Source of the DNA: B25-G16 sp964549945
GTDB taxonomy: Bacteria > Desulfobacterota > DSM-4660 > Desulfatiglandales > B25-G16
Length of the DNA: 64,000 nt
Reading direction: 5' to 3'
NCBI GenBank assembly: GCA_964549945.1
Contig: CAZJXD010000004.1
Location: forward strand, 1-64,000
Shown: positions 16,067-24,616 of the stretch, one piece after another
Numbering within the stretch: the first letter of the stretch is position 1
How the letters are laid out: each line of letters starts with the position of its first letter
The notes under the pieces: model-generated
Database searches by the model: none
The model's input: the letters and a program-made list of their open reading frames with translations, nothing else
Told to the model about the DNA's origin: nothing
Position numbers and translations under genes: made by a program

Positions 16067-17797
16067 TTAGTAGCGGGTTACGCTGAACGTTCCGCTCCCC
16101 TCGGCTACAAGAGCACCGGTGTCCAAACTCCAACAAAAGAATGCCGCAGACCCGGTTATCGTGTCGTGGCCGTCCCATGTCCACGTATACGATCTATTCC
16201 CAAACATCGTGCTCGCGTTGATCGTTAGAGTGTATCCGCTTCGGCTGCCGGTTAATTCTACAGTGCCATAAGATCCGGTAATATTCATAGAGGCATCTTC
16301 TTCTAAAGAAATTGAAAAAGACCACTCTCCGCCCTCGCAACCAGGTCCTAGATTGGGGTTGTTTATGGTGCCGCTCCATTCCCCGGTAACGCCGCCGGTA
16401 GGGGCAGGAGTTTCAATGAAGGTTTCCAGCTGGGTCAAGAGAGCAGGAACCTGGTTTTCCAGGGCAGGCTGCCAACCGGTGAAAAGATCATAAATGACTC
16501 CAGCCTCCTCCGATATTACCGCGATAGTTGGAGAAAGCACGGAATCGCGCAGATACTCCAGAGTGCCGTTGAAATCATCCAGCAAGTCTTCGGCGGCCTC
16601 CTCGTCATCGGAGTCTGCGGTAAGCCTTGCGGCGTCAAGCCCGTATTTAGCCACCATACACTCAACATTCACTTGCGTTATCGCGGCAACCGCTACAAGG
16701 GGCATGGTCAGGCCGGCGGCGGCTGTTAATGCCCCGAGCGTTGCCGAAGTTGCCGCAAACCAGTTCATAAAACTGCCCAAGAGCTCACTCGCTCCCGGCA
16801 ATGCCATCGCATATTCATATTGGGCTACAGCGGTTTCTTCACCCGTCATATAATTTTTCACTGTGATTAACGGTTCCCCGGAGGCATTACAAAGCTGGGG
16901 ATTGCCCTCGCAGATTGAAGATATATTCGATAGCGCAAACACCGAGCTTGAACGAGCAAGCATCTCTCCGCTCTCTTGGGCGGCAAGGGATGTGAACTGA
17001 AGTTGTGAAAGAGTTTCATTAATCATCGCCACCATCAACTGGTCGGCGGCCCTAAGGCTTTCCTCATCAAGTGAAACAGCCACGCCGTTGATCGTGCCGA
17101 TATCTCCAGCCTGATCGGGGTCAGTGATCGCATTCCGCACGAGAGCCTTCAGCTGACCGTACTGAAGCCTGAGATCCTCAAGTTGATCGCGAAGATCCTC
17201 CGTATTGAACTGGGCTGCCGGTAACGCATCTAGCTCTGCGAGCCGGTCTATTGTATCCGTGAGAGAAAGTTCCATGAAGCCTGCGACATTCGCCGTGACC
17301 TCACCGGGGGTTAGGGTAAGGACTGGCAGAGCGCCTATTTGGAGCCCTGTGATCGTGTTAGATGTCTCATTTCCTCCAGTCGAGTTTTGCACCACCCGAA
17401 CACTGACTGTTCCTGCCTCAAATTTCCCTGTAGACGTATTGATATAAGGCGGCACGGCAACAATGATGGAGGACGCAGTTGCCTCTAAAACCGGAACGTC
17501 AAAACTGAAATTATTATCCTCGAAAAAGCTGACCATTAGATTGGCCGAAGGATCGAAACCCGTGCCGGTGATGGTGAGTTTTGCAAGCGGTTCTACATTG
17601 GTATTGTCAATCGCAGTAATTTGTATGGTATCGGGCTCAGCATCCGGCAATGTGGTGCCTTCTCCACCACCTCCACCTTCTCCACCACCTCCACCACCTC
17701 CACCACTAGCGATAATAGCCATAACACCTATAACAAAGACGCCGATAAGATAAAGATAATGAAGCCTCTTGATAAACCCATTTTTTGGTTTTTCCAT
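16067..17797 (-). CDS. Exported protein with Gly-rich linker and IPT/TIG-like domain
   Basis: A 576-residue protein beginning with a basic stretch and one hydrophobic segment (about residues 14-31), then a glycine-rich low-complexity linker and a beta domain resembling IPT/TIG (LTITGTGFDPSANLMVSFFE). The middle is helical with a second hydrophobic stretch (about 355-375); the C-terminus is a beta-rich module (GEWSGTINN...SYTWTWDGHD). It is probably envelope-anchored. No lipobox cysteine is visible. The start at 17797 has GGGGA just upstream. A terminator-bearing leader motif (17818-17905) lies only 20 bases upstream, so this gene is probably controlled by attenuation. Confidence 0.75.
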   Translation of the reverse strand: MEKPKNGFIKRLHYLYLIGVFVIGVMAIIASGGGGGGGGEGGGGGEGTTLPDAEPDTIQITAIDNTNVEPLAKLTITGTGFDPSANLMVSFFEDNNFSFDVPVLEATASSIIVAVPPYINTSTGKFEAGTVSVRVVQNSTGGNETSNTITGLQIGALPVLTLTPGEVTANVAGFMELSLTDTIDRLAELDALPAAQFNTEDLRDQLEDLRLQYGQLKALVRNAITDPDQAGDIGTINGVAVSLDEESLRAADQLMVAMINETLSQLQFTSLAAQESGEMLARSSSVFALSNISSICEGNPQLCNASGEPLITVKNYMTGEETAVAQYEYAMALPGASELLGSFMNWFAATSATLGALTAAAGLTMPLVAVAAITQVNVECMVAKYGLDAARLTADSDDEEAAEDLLDDFNGTLEYLRDSVLSPTIAVISEEAGVIYDLFTGWQPALENQVPALLTQLETFIETPAPTGGVTGEWSGTINNPNLGPGCEGGEWSFSISLEEDASMNITGSYGTVELTGSRSGYTLTINASTMFGNRSYTWTWDGHDTITGSAAFFCWSLDTGALVAEGSGTFSVTRY

Positions 17798-17817
17798 GAT
17801 AATCCCCATTTTTTATA

Positions 17818-17905
17818 AAAACCCTACCTCTCTATATGAGAAGAAGGGTTTCTGTGTTGGGTTCCCTCGCCTTCCCCCGCTCAGGGTCTAGGTACGGGGA
17901 AAAGC
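17818..17905 (-). promoter_or_regulatory. Candidate cis-regulatory RNA motif with terminator, copy 1
   Basis: Read on the minus strand it has GCTTTTCCCC pairing with GGGGAAGGC (17905-17896 with 17877-17869), enclosing the conserved hairpin ACCCTGAGCGGGG. A hairpin AAACCCT/AGGGTTT (17851-17818) ending in T's then follows. The terminator ends 20 bases before the ATG of the exported protein at 17797. Copies occur at 20.95, 32.6 and 56.4 kb, always with the same order. The class is not recognised. Confidence 0.5.
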
Positions 17906-18035
17906 ATAGCCTTGTTATTCAATGCCGTATCAAATGGAAAACGACCATTTCCTCCGGCATGTTGCATCTTACTCGCCCCCCAAAACCTTGGTGAGGAACT
18001 ATCACCCTGCTATATATATGATCAAATGTGCCGGT

Positions 18036-18398
18036 CTACGATTTAGCCGGGGCATAGGTGACAGTCACTTTCTTGCTTGGGCTGGCCTGACCAGATGTAG
18101 CGACAATAGTAATGACATTTGCGCCCTCGGTCAGCGTCAGACTGGTGGAAAACTTGCCATCCTTAACGGGCACGGCTGCGCCATTAATTGTCACCTTTGC
18201 CGCTGCTCTCTGGCTTCCAAGCACGCGTCCGCTTACTGGTATCGTAGACGTAGTAACAGTAGCGCCATTATGAGGTGCGTCTACCTTCAGGGTTAGAGTT
18301 GTCCCACTTTCCCAAGGGGGGTTGCTGCACCCAGTCAGCGGCAAGACCAATAGAGAAACCACGAATAAGATGCCTAGTACTTTGCTTTTCTTATCCAT
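18036..18398 (-). CDS. Small lipoprotein with one Ig-like domain
   Basis: A 120-residue precursor with a clear lipoprotein signal: basic start, hydrophobic core, and lipobox LPLTGC with the acylated cysteine at residue 24. The mature part is a single beta-sandwich (VDAPHNGATVTTSTIPVSG...VTINGAAVPVKDG...EGANVITIVATS), similar to the Ig-like domains called glucodextranase domain B. Probably an envelope-located binding or structural protein. Its transcript would run into the terminator-bearing motif at 17.8 kb. Confidence 0.8.
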   Translation of the reverse strand: MDKKSKVLGILFVVSLLVLPLTGCSNPPWESGTTLTLKVDAPHNGATVTTSTIPVSGRVLGSQRAAAKVTINGAAVPVKDGKFSTSLTLTEGANVITIVATSGQASPSKKVTVTYAPAKS

Positions 18399-19142
18399 AC
18401 TTACCTCATTGTACAGGGTTGGAGATTTCTTTTTTAATCGGCAATTGTTATGCCAAATTTTTAACTAATTGATATTTCTAAGTTTATTTCATGCAAGGCT
18501 TTTCAGATGTGAACTGGCAGTTCTTACGGAGAAGGGAATAAGGAAAGCACAGTGTAGGAGAAGGAAAATAATAGCAGGTTAACAGGTTGAAATAATATAA
18601 AAAATAAGAATAGGAACAATTAGTTCCGAGTTTTTTTAGATAAGAACCTTCTATTCCGAAATTGGAATCCCGGCTCGCCCATGCCGTGAGTCACGAGGGG
18701 GTAGGCTCATAACCATACGATCTGCAATGCATTATCCACTTGAACACGGCATGCCTGCCCGCCATATTTGTGGAGGGGAACCGATGATTTTCTGGGGGTC
18801 CGATTGAGAGGGCCAAGGGCTGTGCCTGAATCATATTACTTTCATTTAGGCACAACAAGCCTTGATCTTAATGGGTGACTGGTGCGGGTCGGTTATTGGC
18901 CAGAACCAAAGAGAGAAGAAGTAACGGGTGCGAAGAGGGAGGCTAAAACGAGGCCGTGCTGGTGTGGGCGCTGGAGCCAAGCAAAAAAGGAGACTTTTTT
19001 GCCAGGAGAAGTGTTTTTTTCCTTGGCCCGCCCTTTAATGGGTGACCCCCTTTTACTATAAGTTGTTTTTGAACCTACGTCCCCTTTTATTCTCCGTTAG
19101 GATAAGAATTAGTGCAACGTTCCGAAGGAAAAATATTTAGAT
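18399..19142. other. Gene-free stretch
   Basis: About 740 bases. The lipoprotein promoter should lie at its left end. No open frame with a credible start or composition was seen, and no tRNA-like fold. Parts look like degenerate intergenic DNA with runs of A and T. Confidence 0.5.
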
Positions 19143-19331
19143 TTATTTTTGTCTATTTTTGCTTGAAATTAAGGAAGCTATCACAAGACCAAATCCTATT
19201 CCTATGAGAATAGATGCAACAAACAGTAGGGCTGATGTCTTAAGGAATATGAATCCAACACCGATACCTATAAGTGTCGTTCCACCAATGACCCATGTAC
19301 TCTTATCGTCTTTTTTATTTGTTTTATTCAT
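19143..19331 (-). CDS. Small two-span membrane protein
   Basis: A 62-residue protein: charged start (MNKTNKKDDK), two hydrophobic segments rich in Ile and Gly (about residues 13-29 and 33-54), basic end. An AGGAAAT sequence lies just before the ATG on the minus strand. I do not recognise a family. Composition and the two clean membrane spans support a real gene. Confidence 0.5.
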   Translation of the reverse strand: MNKTNKKDDKSTWVIGGTTLIGIGVGFIFLKTSALLFVASILIGIGFGLVIASLISSKNRQK

Positions 19332-19563
19332 TTTAATTTCCTCGTTTATTGATTTACCCTTTCGCTATAATATTATCAAATACATAATAGTACTATTAGA
19401 TGGAAAATTAGCTATTAAAAGTGGAAAATCCTTCATGAATATAAATCCAACCTTCTGCTTTTTACTTCGTGCCAAAGTCAAAACCCAAGATCAGCAAAAT
19501 CTTATTGCAGACTTGATATTGCAGTCATAACATTTTTTATGTTAAGTGCATGAAATTGATTTT

Positions 19564-20724
19564 TCATCCTTTATGACCACTAGCACTGCAAATCTCATCA
19601 ATGTGCTCAAGAGCTTTTTCAATGTCCCCAGCTTGATTGTAAAGATGAGGGGAAAAGCGTACAAAATCTTTCCTACATGAAACCATAACCCGTGCTTCCT
19701 TGAGTTTTCGAGCCACTTCCGCTGGATCTTTCCCAGGAAACCGTGCAGCCACAATGGAGCTACGTTCTGTATCTCCATGGGGCGAGATTATTGCCAAGTC
19801 GCGTTCTTCCAATCCTTGAATCAGCAAATCCGCAAGATATTGATTGTACCTAACAATGCGTTCCACACCAACGTCTAAGAGGAACTCTATTGATCGTGTC
19901 AAACCGATAGCGCATCCAAAGGCCATAGTGCTGAACTCAAAACGTTTTGCGGTTTTTGGAAACTCGAGTCTGTCTGCCTGAAGATCCCACATATCCTTGT
20001 GACTACGAAACCCTACCAGGCCTGGTTCTAACTCAATCTGTAGATGAGGTGCCAGATACATTACCGCTGCACCAAATGGTCCGCAAAGCCACTTATACCC
20101 GCTGCAAACCAAGGCATCGATTCCACAACCAGGGGCATCTATAGGTATCGCTCCTGCTGATTGCGTCGCGTCTACCACAAATAGCGCACCCTGGGCGTGT
20201 GTTGCTTCAGCCAACTTTGCCAGATCAAAGCGTTGGCCGCCGCTATATTCGACATGAGAAATGCACACAACAGCTGTGTTCTTATCAATAAGTTGAATGA
20301 TATCATCTGGATTCACATAACTATTTCGTCCCTGGGCAAATCTAATCTCACAGTTGGTATGAGTTGCTACACGCCTCCAGGGATAAATCGCACTGGGAAA
20401 TACGATATCGGTAGTCACAACATTGGTGCCCGGTCCTGGCGTAATTGCCCAAGCCAATGAACTGAGCAGTTCTGTCGCACTCGAACCTGCAGCTATATCT
20501 TCAGGTTCAGCATTAAATAGACGAGCGGCTAGGATATGCAATTCATCAAAGACACTAGCTTCCGCAGATTCATTAAAATTCATGCTACCATTCTCAGCTA
20601 CGTCTTTCTGCCATTCGATAATAGCCTTTTCAGCACCGCGATACATTAAAGCAACATTTGCAGCGTCTAAATAAGTACAAGTGCGGGTGGCGGGAAAATC
20701 ATCAGGATCGACAATTGGTTTCAT
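19564..20724 (-). CDS. Class V aminotransferase / cysteine-desulfurase-like PLP enzyme
   Basis: A 386-residue fold type I PLP enzyme. The cofactor aspartate and Schiff-base lysine motifs are clear: VVDATQSAG near residue 190 and CSGYKWLCGPFG near 213, with AGSSATELL near 80 for phosphate binding. No NifS-like catalytic cysteine loop is obvious, so an aminotransferase or lyase acting on an unknown substrate is more likely than a housekeeping IscS. Eleven bases upstream lies the 3' end of a broken reading frame (20736-20868), so it may once have been the second gene of an operon. Confidence 0.85.
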   Translation of the reverse strand: MKPIVDPDDFPATRTCTYLDAANVALMYRGAEKAIIEWQKDVAENGSMNFNESAEASVFDELHILAARLFNAEPEDIAAGSSATELLSSLAWAITPGPGTNVVTTDIVFPSAIYPWRRVATHTNCEIRFAQGRNSYVNPDDIIQLIDKNTAVVCISHVEYSGGQRFDLAKLAEATHAQGALFVVDATQSAGAIPIDAPGCGIDALVCSGYKWLCGPFGAAVMYLAPHLQIELEPGLVGFRSHKDMWDLQADRLEFPKTAKRFEFSTMAFGCAIGLTRSIEFLLDVGVERIVRYNQYLADLLIQGLEERDLAIISPHGDTERSSIVAARFPGKDPAEVARKLKEARVMVSCRKDFVRFSPHLYNQAGDIEKALEHIDEICSASGHKG

Positions 20725-20735
20725 TTCTTAAACCT

Positions 20736-20868
20736 TCAGAGCAGTTCAATTGGGTGCAGGGTGAGCAGCAACTGTTCACCTTCTTTGAGTGGATTTTCGG
20801 TTCGGATGAAAAGATGGACTTCCAGCGTCCAGAAGTCGAGACTTCGTGCCGAAGCTAAAAGCCTCTAT
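20736..20868 (-). pseudogene. 3' remnant of an unidentified gene upstream of the aminotransferase
   Basis: An open frame without a start encodes about 43 residues with coding character (LDFWTLEVHLFIRTENPLKE...LHPIELL) and stops 11 bases before the aminotransferase ATG. The upstream part is interrupted by a stop and then by the regulatory motif copy at 20.95 kb. It looks like a tail left after deletion or insertion. Identity unknown. Confidence 0.3.
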
Positions 20869-20949
20869 TGGCTTAATATCATAGCAGTATTCTCTCGCTA
20901 CGTGCCATATCTTTACTCCCGATGAACTACAGACTAGATACACTAATAA

Positions 20950-21037
20950 AAACATCCCGCCTCTCTTAATGAGAAATAGGGCTTCTGTATTCACTCCATA
21001 GCCTTCCCTCGCTTAGGGTTTGCATCCAGGGAAAAGC
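20950..21037 (-). promoter_or_regulatory. Candidate cis-regulatory RNA motif with terminator, copy 2
   Basis: On the minus strand GCTTTTCCC (21037-21029) pairs with GGGAAGGC (21008-21001) around ACCCTAAGCGAGGG. Then come CTATGGAGTGAATACAGAAG and a weaker CCC...GGG hairpin ending in TTTTT near 20950. Same order as copy 1. About 225 bases upstream of the aminotransferase, with a gene remnant between. Confidence 0.5.
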
Positions 21038-21360
21038 ACTATTTCCCTAATACAAGAATGTGAATGAAAAGGCAACTTCTTAATTGTGTGATATATACTG
21101 ATATGAAATAAGTAATTTTGGATGGGTGGGAGACTGAGGTTATAGAAAAGCCCCCATCTCCGAATGGAAGAGGGCCTTGTCGTCAGTAGGCTTATGTATT
21201 TCCTTGAGCCTTAAGCCTTATGCTTAATCCCCATGCCTTAAGCCATGACTGAAGGGATTCTTGAGTTCAGACACTACGCCTCCATCCCGATGAACGCCCT
21301 ATCTATTTCACCGCTTCTCCTCTAATCATAGCACGATTCCTTGTTGCCTTCCACCCTCCT

Positions 21361-21441
21361 CCGCCCTGTGGAATGTTTATCCCGTGAAATGCGAAGCACA
21401 TTTCTCTGGGACGGAGCCTATTCCTCCGGGGTCAGCGGAAG
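21361..21441. repeat. Decayed GTGGAAT/ATTCC repeat block
   Basis: Contains CCTGTGGAATGTTTATCCCG and later ATTTCTCTGGGAC and ATTCCTCCGGGG. This is the same two-sided arrangement as the array at 14922-15031, with more mutations. Confidence 0.5.
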
Positions 21442-21579
21442 GTAAAAAAAACATCTTTGTGCTCTTGGCGGCTCTGCGGTGAATAAGTCTTGCAGCTAGT
21501 GCGTATATTCCAATGTCTGAATCGCAATGAAGGGATACTGGCGGTTGACATTACTCAGGAGAGGTCCCATAATAGATTT

Positions 21580-21741
21580 ATGGGCGGAAGGTACGGGAAA
21601 TACGGCGAAATAAAGAGACTCGGCAGGCTGAGAAAGGCCAGGAGAGATGTGGCCATGGATCCCCAGCACCTGAGAGAGGTAGCTGGAAAACCCAGGCGTC
21701 TTAGAAGAAAACCTCGTCATCAGGATTCAAGGGGTTCATGA
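21580..21741 (+). pseudogene. Short open frame, possibly a remnant of a longer gene
   Basis: Encodes 53 residues starting MGGRYGKYGEIKRLGRLRKA, then a very basic tail. The first 20 residues have coding character; I suspect, without certainty, that they match the start of a longer family such as a GNAT acetyltransferase. AGGAGAGG lies 17 bases upstream, too far for a good start. Could be noise. Confidence 0.25.
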
Positions 21742-21833
21742 GAACTCGATAACGAGTTGACGGGGCAACGGGGCAGGTTTCCTTTATCCTTTCCGCCTGC
21801 GGCGAATGAACTTATTGAGGAGTGTAGTCAACT

Positions 21834-22715
21834 ATGGAGACGGTAACCATTGATGGCGTGGTATTACACCTGAGCCAACCCGATGATTTGCCCATGAGCT
21901 GGGTTGGTCAGGGGGAGCTGGTCACGCAGATCATGGCAGCGTGGCTGGTGATGGGGCCCGACGACTTCCCGCTTAACCCACGCCTCATAGGAAAGCCGGG
22001 GGTGGGAAAGACCACCCTCGCATACCATGCGGCCAGGCAACTGAATCGACCCGTCTACCTCTTTCAGGCCACGATCGATACGCGGCCGGAGGACCTGATC
22101 GTCACCCCCGTTATCAGCGACCAGGGGAAGATCAAGTATATGGCAAGCTCGATCGTCACTGCCATGATCAAGGGAGGGGTGGCGGTCATTGACGAGGGCA
22201 ACAGGATGAGCGAGAAGAGCTGGGCGTCCCTCGCGCCCCTGATGGATAACCGGCGCTACGTAGAGTCCATCGTGGCGGGCATAAAGATTACGGCCCATCC
22301 CGATTTCAGGCTTTGCACCACCATGAACGACGACGCGAGCACCTTCGATCTTCCCGAATACATCCACTCCAGGCTTCAGCCCCAGATCTTCATCGATTTC
22401 CCCGACAGGGAAGAGGAGCGATTGATCCTTTCGGCCAACCTGCCTTACGCCGATGATCAGATCCTGGACTACGTGCTGAACTTCCTTCAGATCGCCCATG
22501 AGGCGGGGGAGCGATACACGGTGAGGGACGGCATTAATATCGCGAGATATGCCCTGAAGCGGCTCGATATCGATGGATCGAAGGGGGGCAAGGCCATAGC
22601 AAAGAAGAGGATTATCGCACTGCTGAAGCAAGCGGCCGCCATGATCTTGGAAGAGAACGCCGCGGAGTATTTCGCAACGATCGTCGATATCTATGATGGC
22701 AAGAGAAGTATTTGA
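21834..22715 (+). CDS. MoxR/dynein-related AAA ATPase
   Basis: A 293-residue single-domain AAA+ ATPase. Walker A is GKPGVGKTT near residue 53, Walker B is GGVAVIDEGNRM near 113, and TTMNDD with the following SRLQP provide sensor 1 and arginine-finger regions. MoxR-type ATPases act as chaperones or remodelers, usually with a partner protein coded next door, often a von Willebrand factor A protein. Here the partner position is taken by a 606-residue protein without a VWA domain, whose gene overlaps this one by 23 bases. GAGGAG lies about 11 bases before the ATG. Confidence 0.88.
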   Translation: METVTIDGVVLHLSQPDDLPMSWVGQGELVTQIMAAWLVMGPDDFPLNPRLIGKPGVGKTTLAYHAARQLNRPVYLFQATIDTRPEDLIVTPVISDQGKIKYMASSIVTAMIKGGVAVIDEGNRMSEKSWASLAPLMDNRRYVESIVAGIKITAHPDFRLCTTMNDDASTFDLPEYIHSRLQPQIFIDFPDREEERLILSANLPYADDQILDYVLNFLQIAHEAGERYTVRDGINIARYALKRLDIDGSKGGKAIAKKRIIALLKQAAAMILEENAAEYFATIVDIYDGKRSI

Positions 22716-24513
22716 ATGGGGAAACGTCAGGCTCGTTCCCATCGTCCACAACAAGGTTGAATTCGCCCTCGAGGTGAGACGCCAGTTCTCCTCCTTCGAG
22801 CCGGAAATCCTTGCAGTTGAGTATCCCTCCACCATCGGAGAAAGGGTATTGGAGGGCATTAAAAGGCTGCCCCTGCTCTCCGTGGTTTATTACGAGGAGG
22901 ACGATCACACCTTCATGTACCTTCCCCTGGAGCCCACCGAGGGGCAGGTAGAGGCAATCCGGCTGGCCATAGCAAAGAAGCTCCCTGTTCACTTCGTTGA
23001 CAGGGACACGGAGGGCTACCCCATTGAGCGTATGCCCGTGCCCGACCCCCACTCGATAAAAACCATTGGCTACTGGAGATACTGCCAGAGCTATCTCAGG
23101 ATCCACCCCGGGGCCCTGGAGGGTCCTCAGGATCAATTGAGGGAGAGAACCATGACCCATCACCTCCAGCAGCTGAATCAAACGGGCAAGAGGATCCTCT
23201 TCGTGGGTGGTTTGGACCATCTTCCCGGGCTCTTGGCCTACCTTGAAAAGCCCCAGGTGCCGGTGATAGGCAGAAGACAACGGCCCGGGGTGATGCTCGC
23301 CCACCTGCACAGAGAATCCAGCAGGGAGATCATGTCCGAGATGCCCTTCTTTGCCGCCCTCTACGAGGAGTTTCGGAGCGCAAAATCGGCGCCCGATCCC
23401 GATCGGCTGCGCGCGATCGATCAGCTTATCGACAGGGCAACGCAATCGTATACAAAGGAGCACAAGGAGGAGTTGACCGTAACCCAGGTGAGGGTGTTCA
23501 ATCGATTTGTCATGAACTATGCCCTCGTAAGCGGGTATTTGACGCCCGACCTCTACCAGATCCTGATCGCTGCCAGGGGGGCGGTTGACGATAACTTCGC
23601 CTACGAGGTCTGGGAGTGCGCCACCGACTACCCGTGGCAGACGGAATCGCCCGGACTGCCAACCCTTCGGCTCAGGGGAGAGGATCTCTACCTGGATCAG
23701 AAGAAGATCCGATTTCACCGGCACCTCAGGTCGTTACGAAGAAGACTGGTGCCATTGCCGGTGAAGAGAAGGTCCAAGGAACGGTACCCGGGGGAGTGGA
23801 AAGAGGCCTTCAAAGGACATTCCATCTGCTCATACCAGCCGGAGGATATCGTGATAGAGGGGTTCGGGGATTATATAAAAAAGAGGGCCCTCAAGGAGAA
23901 GGCGGAGGAGCAGGGCAGGGTCGTTCCCTTTGTGAGTTCCATGATGGACGGGATTGATATCAGGGAGACGCTCAGGAGCCTGAAGGAGGGGGTCATCTAC
24001 GTCCGGGAGAACATCCCGCTCAAGGGAAGGGTGGGGTCCGTGGTATTCATCTTCGACCCCGATCCGCCCGACAAGGATGGCGCCGAGAAGTTCCCATGGC
24101 GTGTTACCTGGTTGGGCGAGCACAATCAGGAATCGGATATGGCCTTCTACGGCACCCGGGCAGGTGAGACCGTGATCGGGCCGGGGATATCCCGGTGTCA
24201 GTATGGGGGTTTTATGCTCACCTACCCGCCCATGAGAGTATACGATATCTGGAAGGATCCCGTATTCGACATCGCCAGGAATAAGCCGGAGCGGCTTTTG
24301 CTCGCCGCCCTCGACTACTCCGTTGAGAGGAACGTGGTGTACGTGGCCTCCTCCCCGCCCTCGGCGCTGTGTCACGCATTCGCCGCACGGCTGGGCAAGA
24401 AGATCATCTACCTTCCCATAGGCACCTTTTCCCCCATCACCATCAAGAAGATCAGGCAGTTCCACGTGCTGGATGGCCATCTGGTGAGGCTCTATGCGGA
24501 TAGGTATATATGA
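22693..24513 (+). CDS. Large protein of unknown function coupled to a MoxR-type ATPase
   Basis: A 606-residue soluble protein with no membrane span. Its first 220 residues (VRLVPIVHNKVEFALEV...EILAVEYPST, then VHFVDRDTEG and RILFVGGLDHLPGLLAYLE) recall TraB/ChaN-like and DUF5682 proteins, some of which are also encoded with MoxR ATPases. This likeness is a visual judgement. The C-terminal part (MAFYGTRAGETVIGPGISRC onward) is unfamiliar. The start overlaps the ATPase gene by 23 bases without a clear ribosome site, implying translational coupling. Probably the substrate or effector of the ATPase. Confidence 0.7.
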   Translation: MMAREVFEWGNVRLVPIVHNKVEFALEVRRQFSSFEPEILAVEYPSTIGERVLEGIKRLPLLSVVYYEEDDHTFMYLPLEPTEGQVEAIRLAIAKKLPVHFVDRDTEGYPIERMPVPDPHSIKTIGYWRYCQSYLRIHPGALEGPQDQLRERTMTHHLQQLNQTGKRILFVGGLDHLPGLLAYLEKPQVPVIGRRQRPGVMLAHLHRESSREIMSEMPFFAALYEEFRSAKSAPDPDRLRAIDQLIDRATQSYTKEHKEELTVTQVRVFNRFVMNYALVSGYLTPDLYQILIAARGAVDDNFAYEVWECATDYPWQTESPGLPTLRLRGEDLYLDQKKIRFHRHLRSLRRRLVPLPVKRRSKERYPGEWKEAFKGHSICSYQPEDIVIEGFGDYIKKRALKEKAEEQGRVVPFVSSMMDGIDIRETLRSLKEGVIYVRENIPLKGRVGSVVFIFDPDPPDKDGAEKFPWRVTWLGEHNQESDMAFYGTRAGETVIGPGISRCQYGGFMLTYPPMRVYDIWKDPVFDIARNKPERLLLAALDYSVERNVVYVASSPPSALCHAFAARLGKKIIYLPIGTFSPITIKKIRQFHVLDGHLVRLYADRYI

Positions 24514-24616
24514 CGAAAATGTAAAGTGAACTAAAGTGCCTAAAGTGAGCTAAAATGATAGTTGAACCCAACAAACCCAACAAACCCAATAAACTCAACT
24601 AACCCATCAGATCCAA

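Larger units (their letters stand above)
20869..21579. other. Gene-free stretch with repeats
   Basis: Holds the second copy of the terminator-bearing motif (20950-21037) and a minus-strand terminator-like hairpin at 21145-21178 (AAGGCCCTC...GAGATGGGGGCTTTT). It also holds a decayed GTGGAAT-type block (21361-21441). No credible gene. Confidence 0.5.

Noticed and set aside
22612..23724. A 370-codon open frame antisense to the ATPase and its partner gene
   Set aside because: Shadow of two coupled plus-strand genes with strong family motifs; the antisense translation shows no motif.
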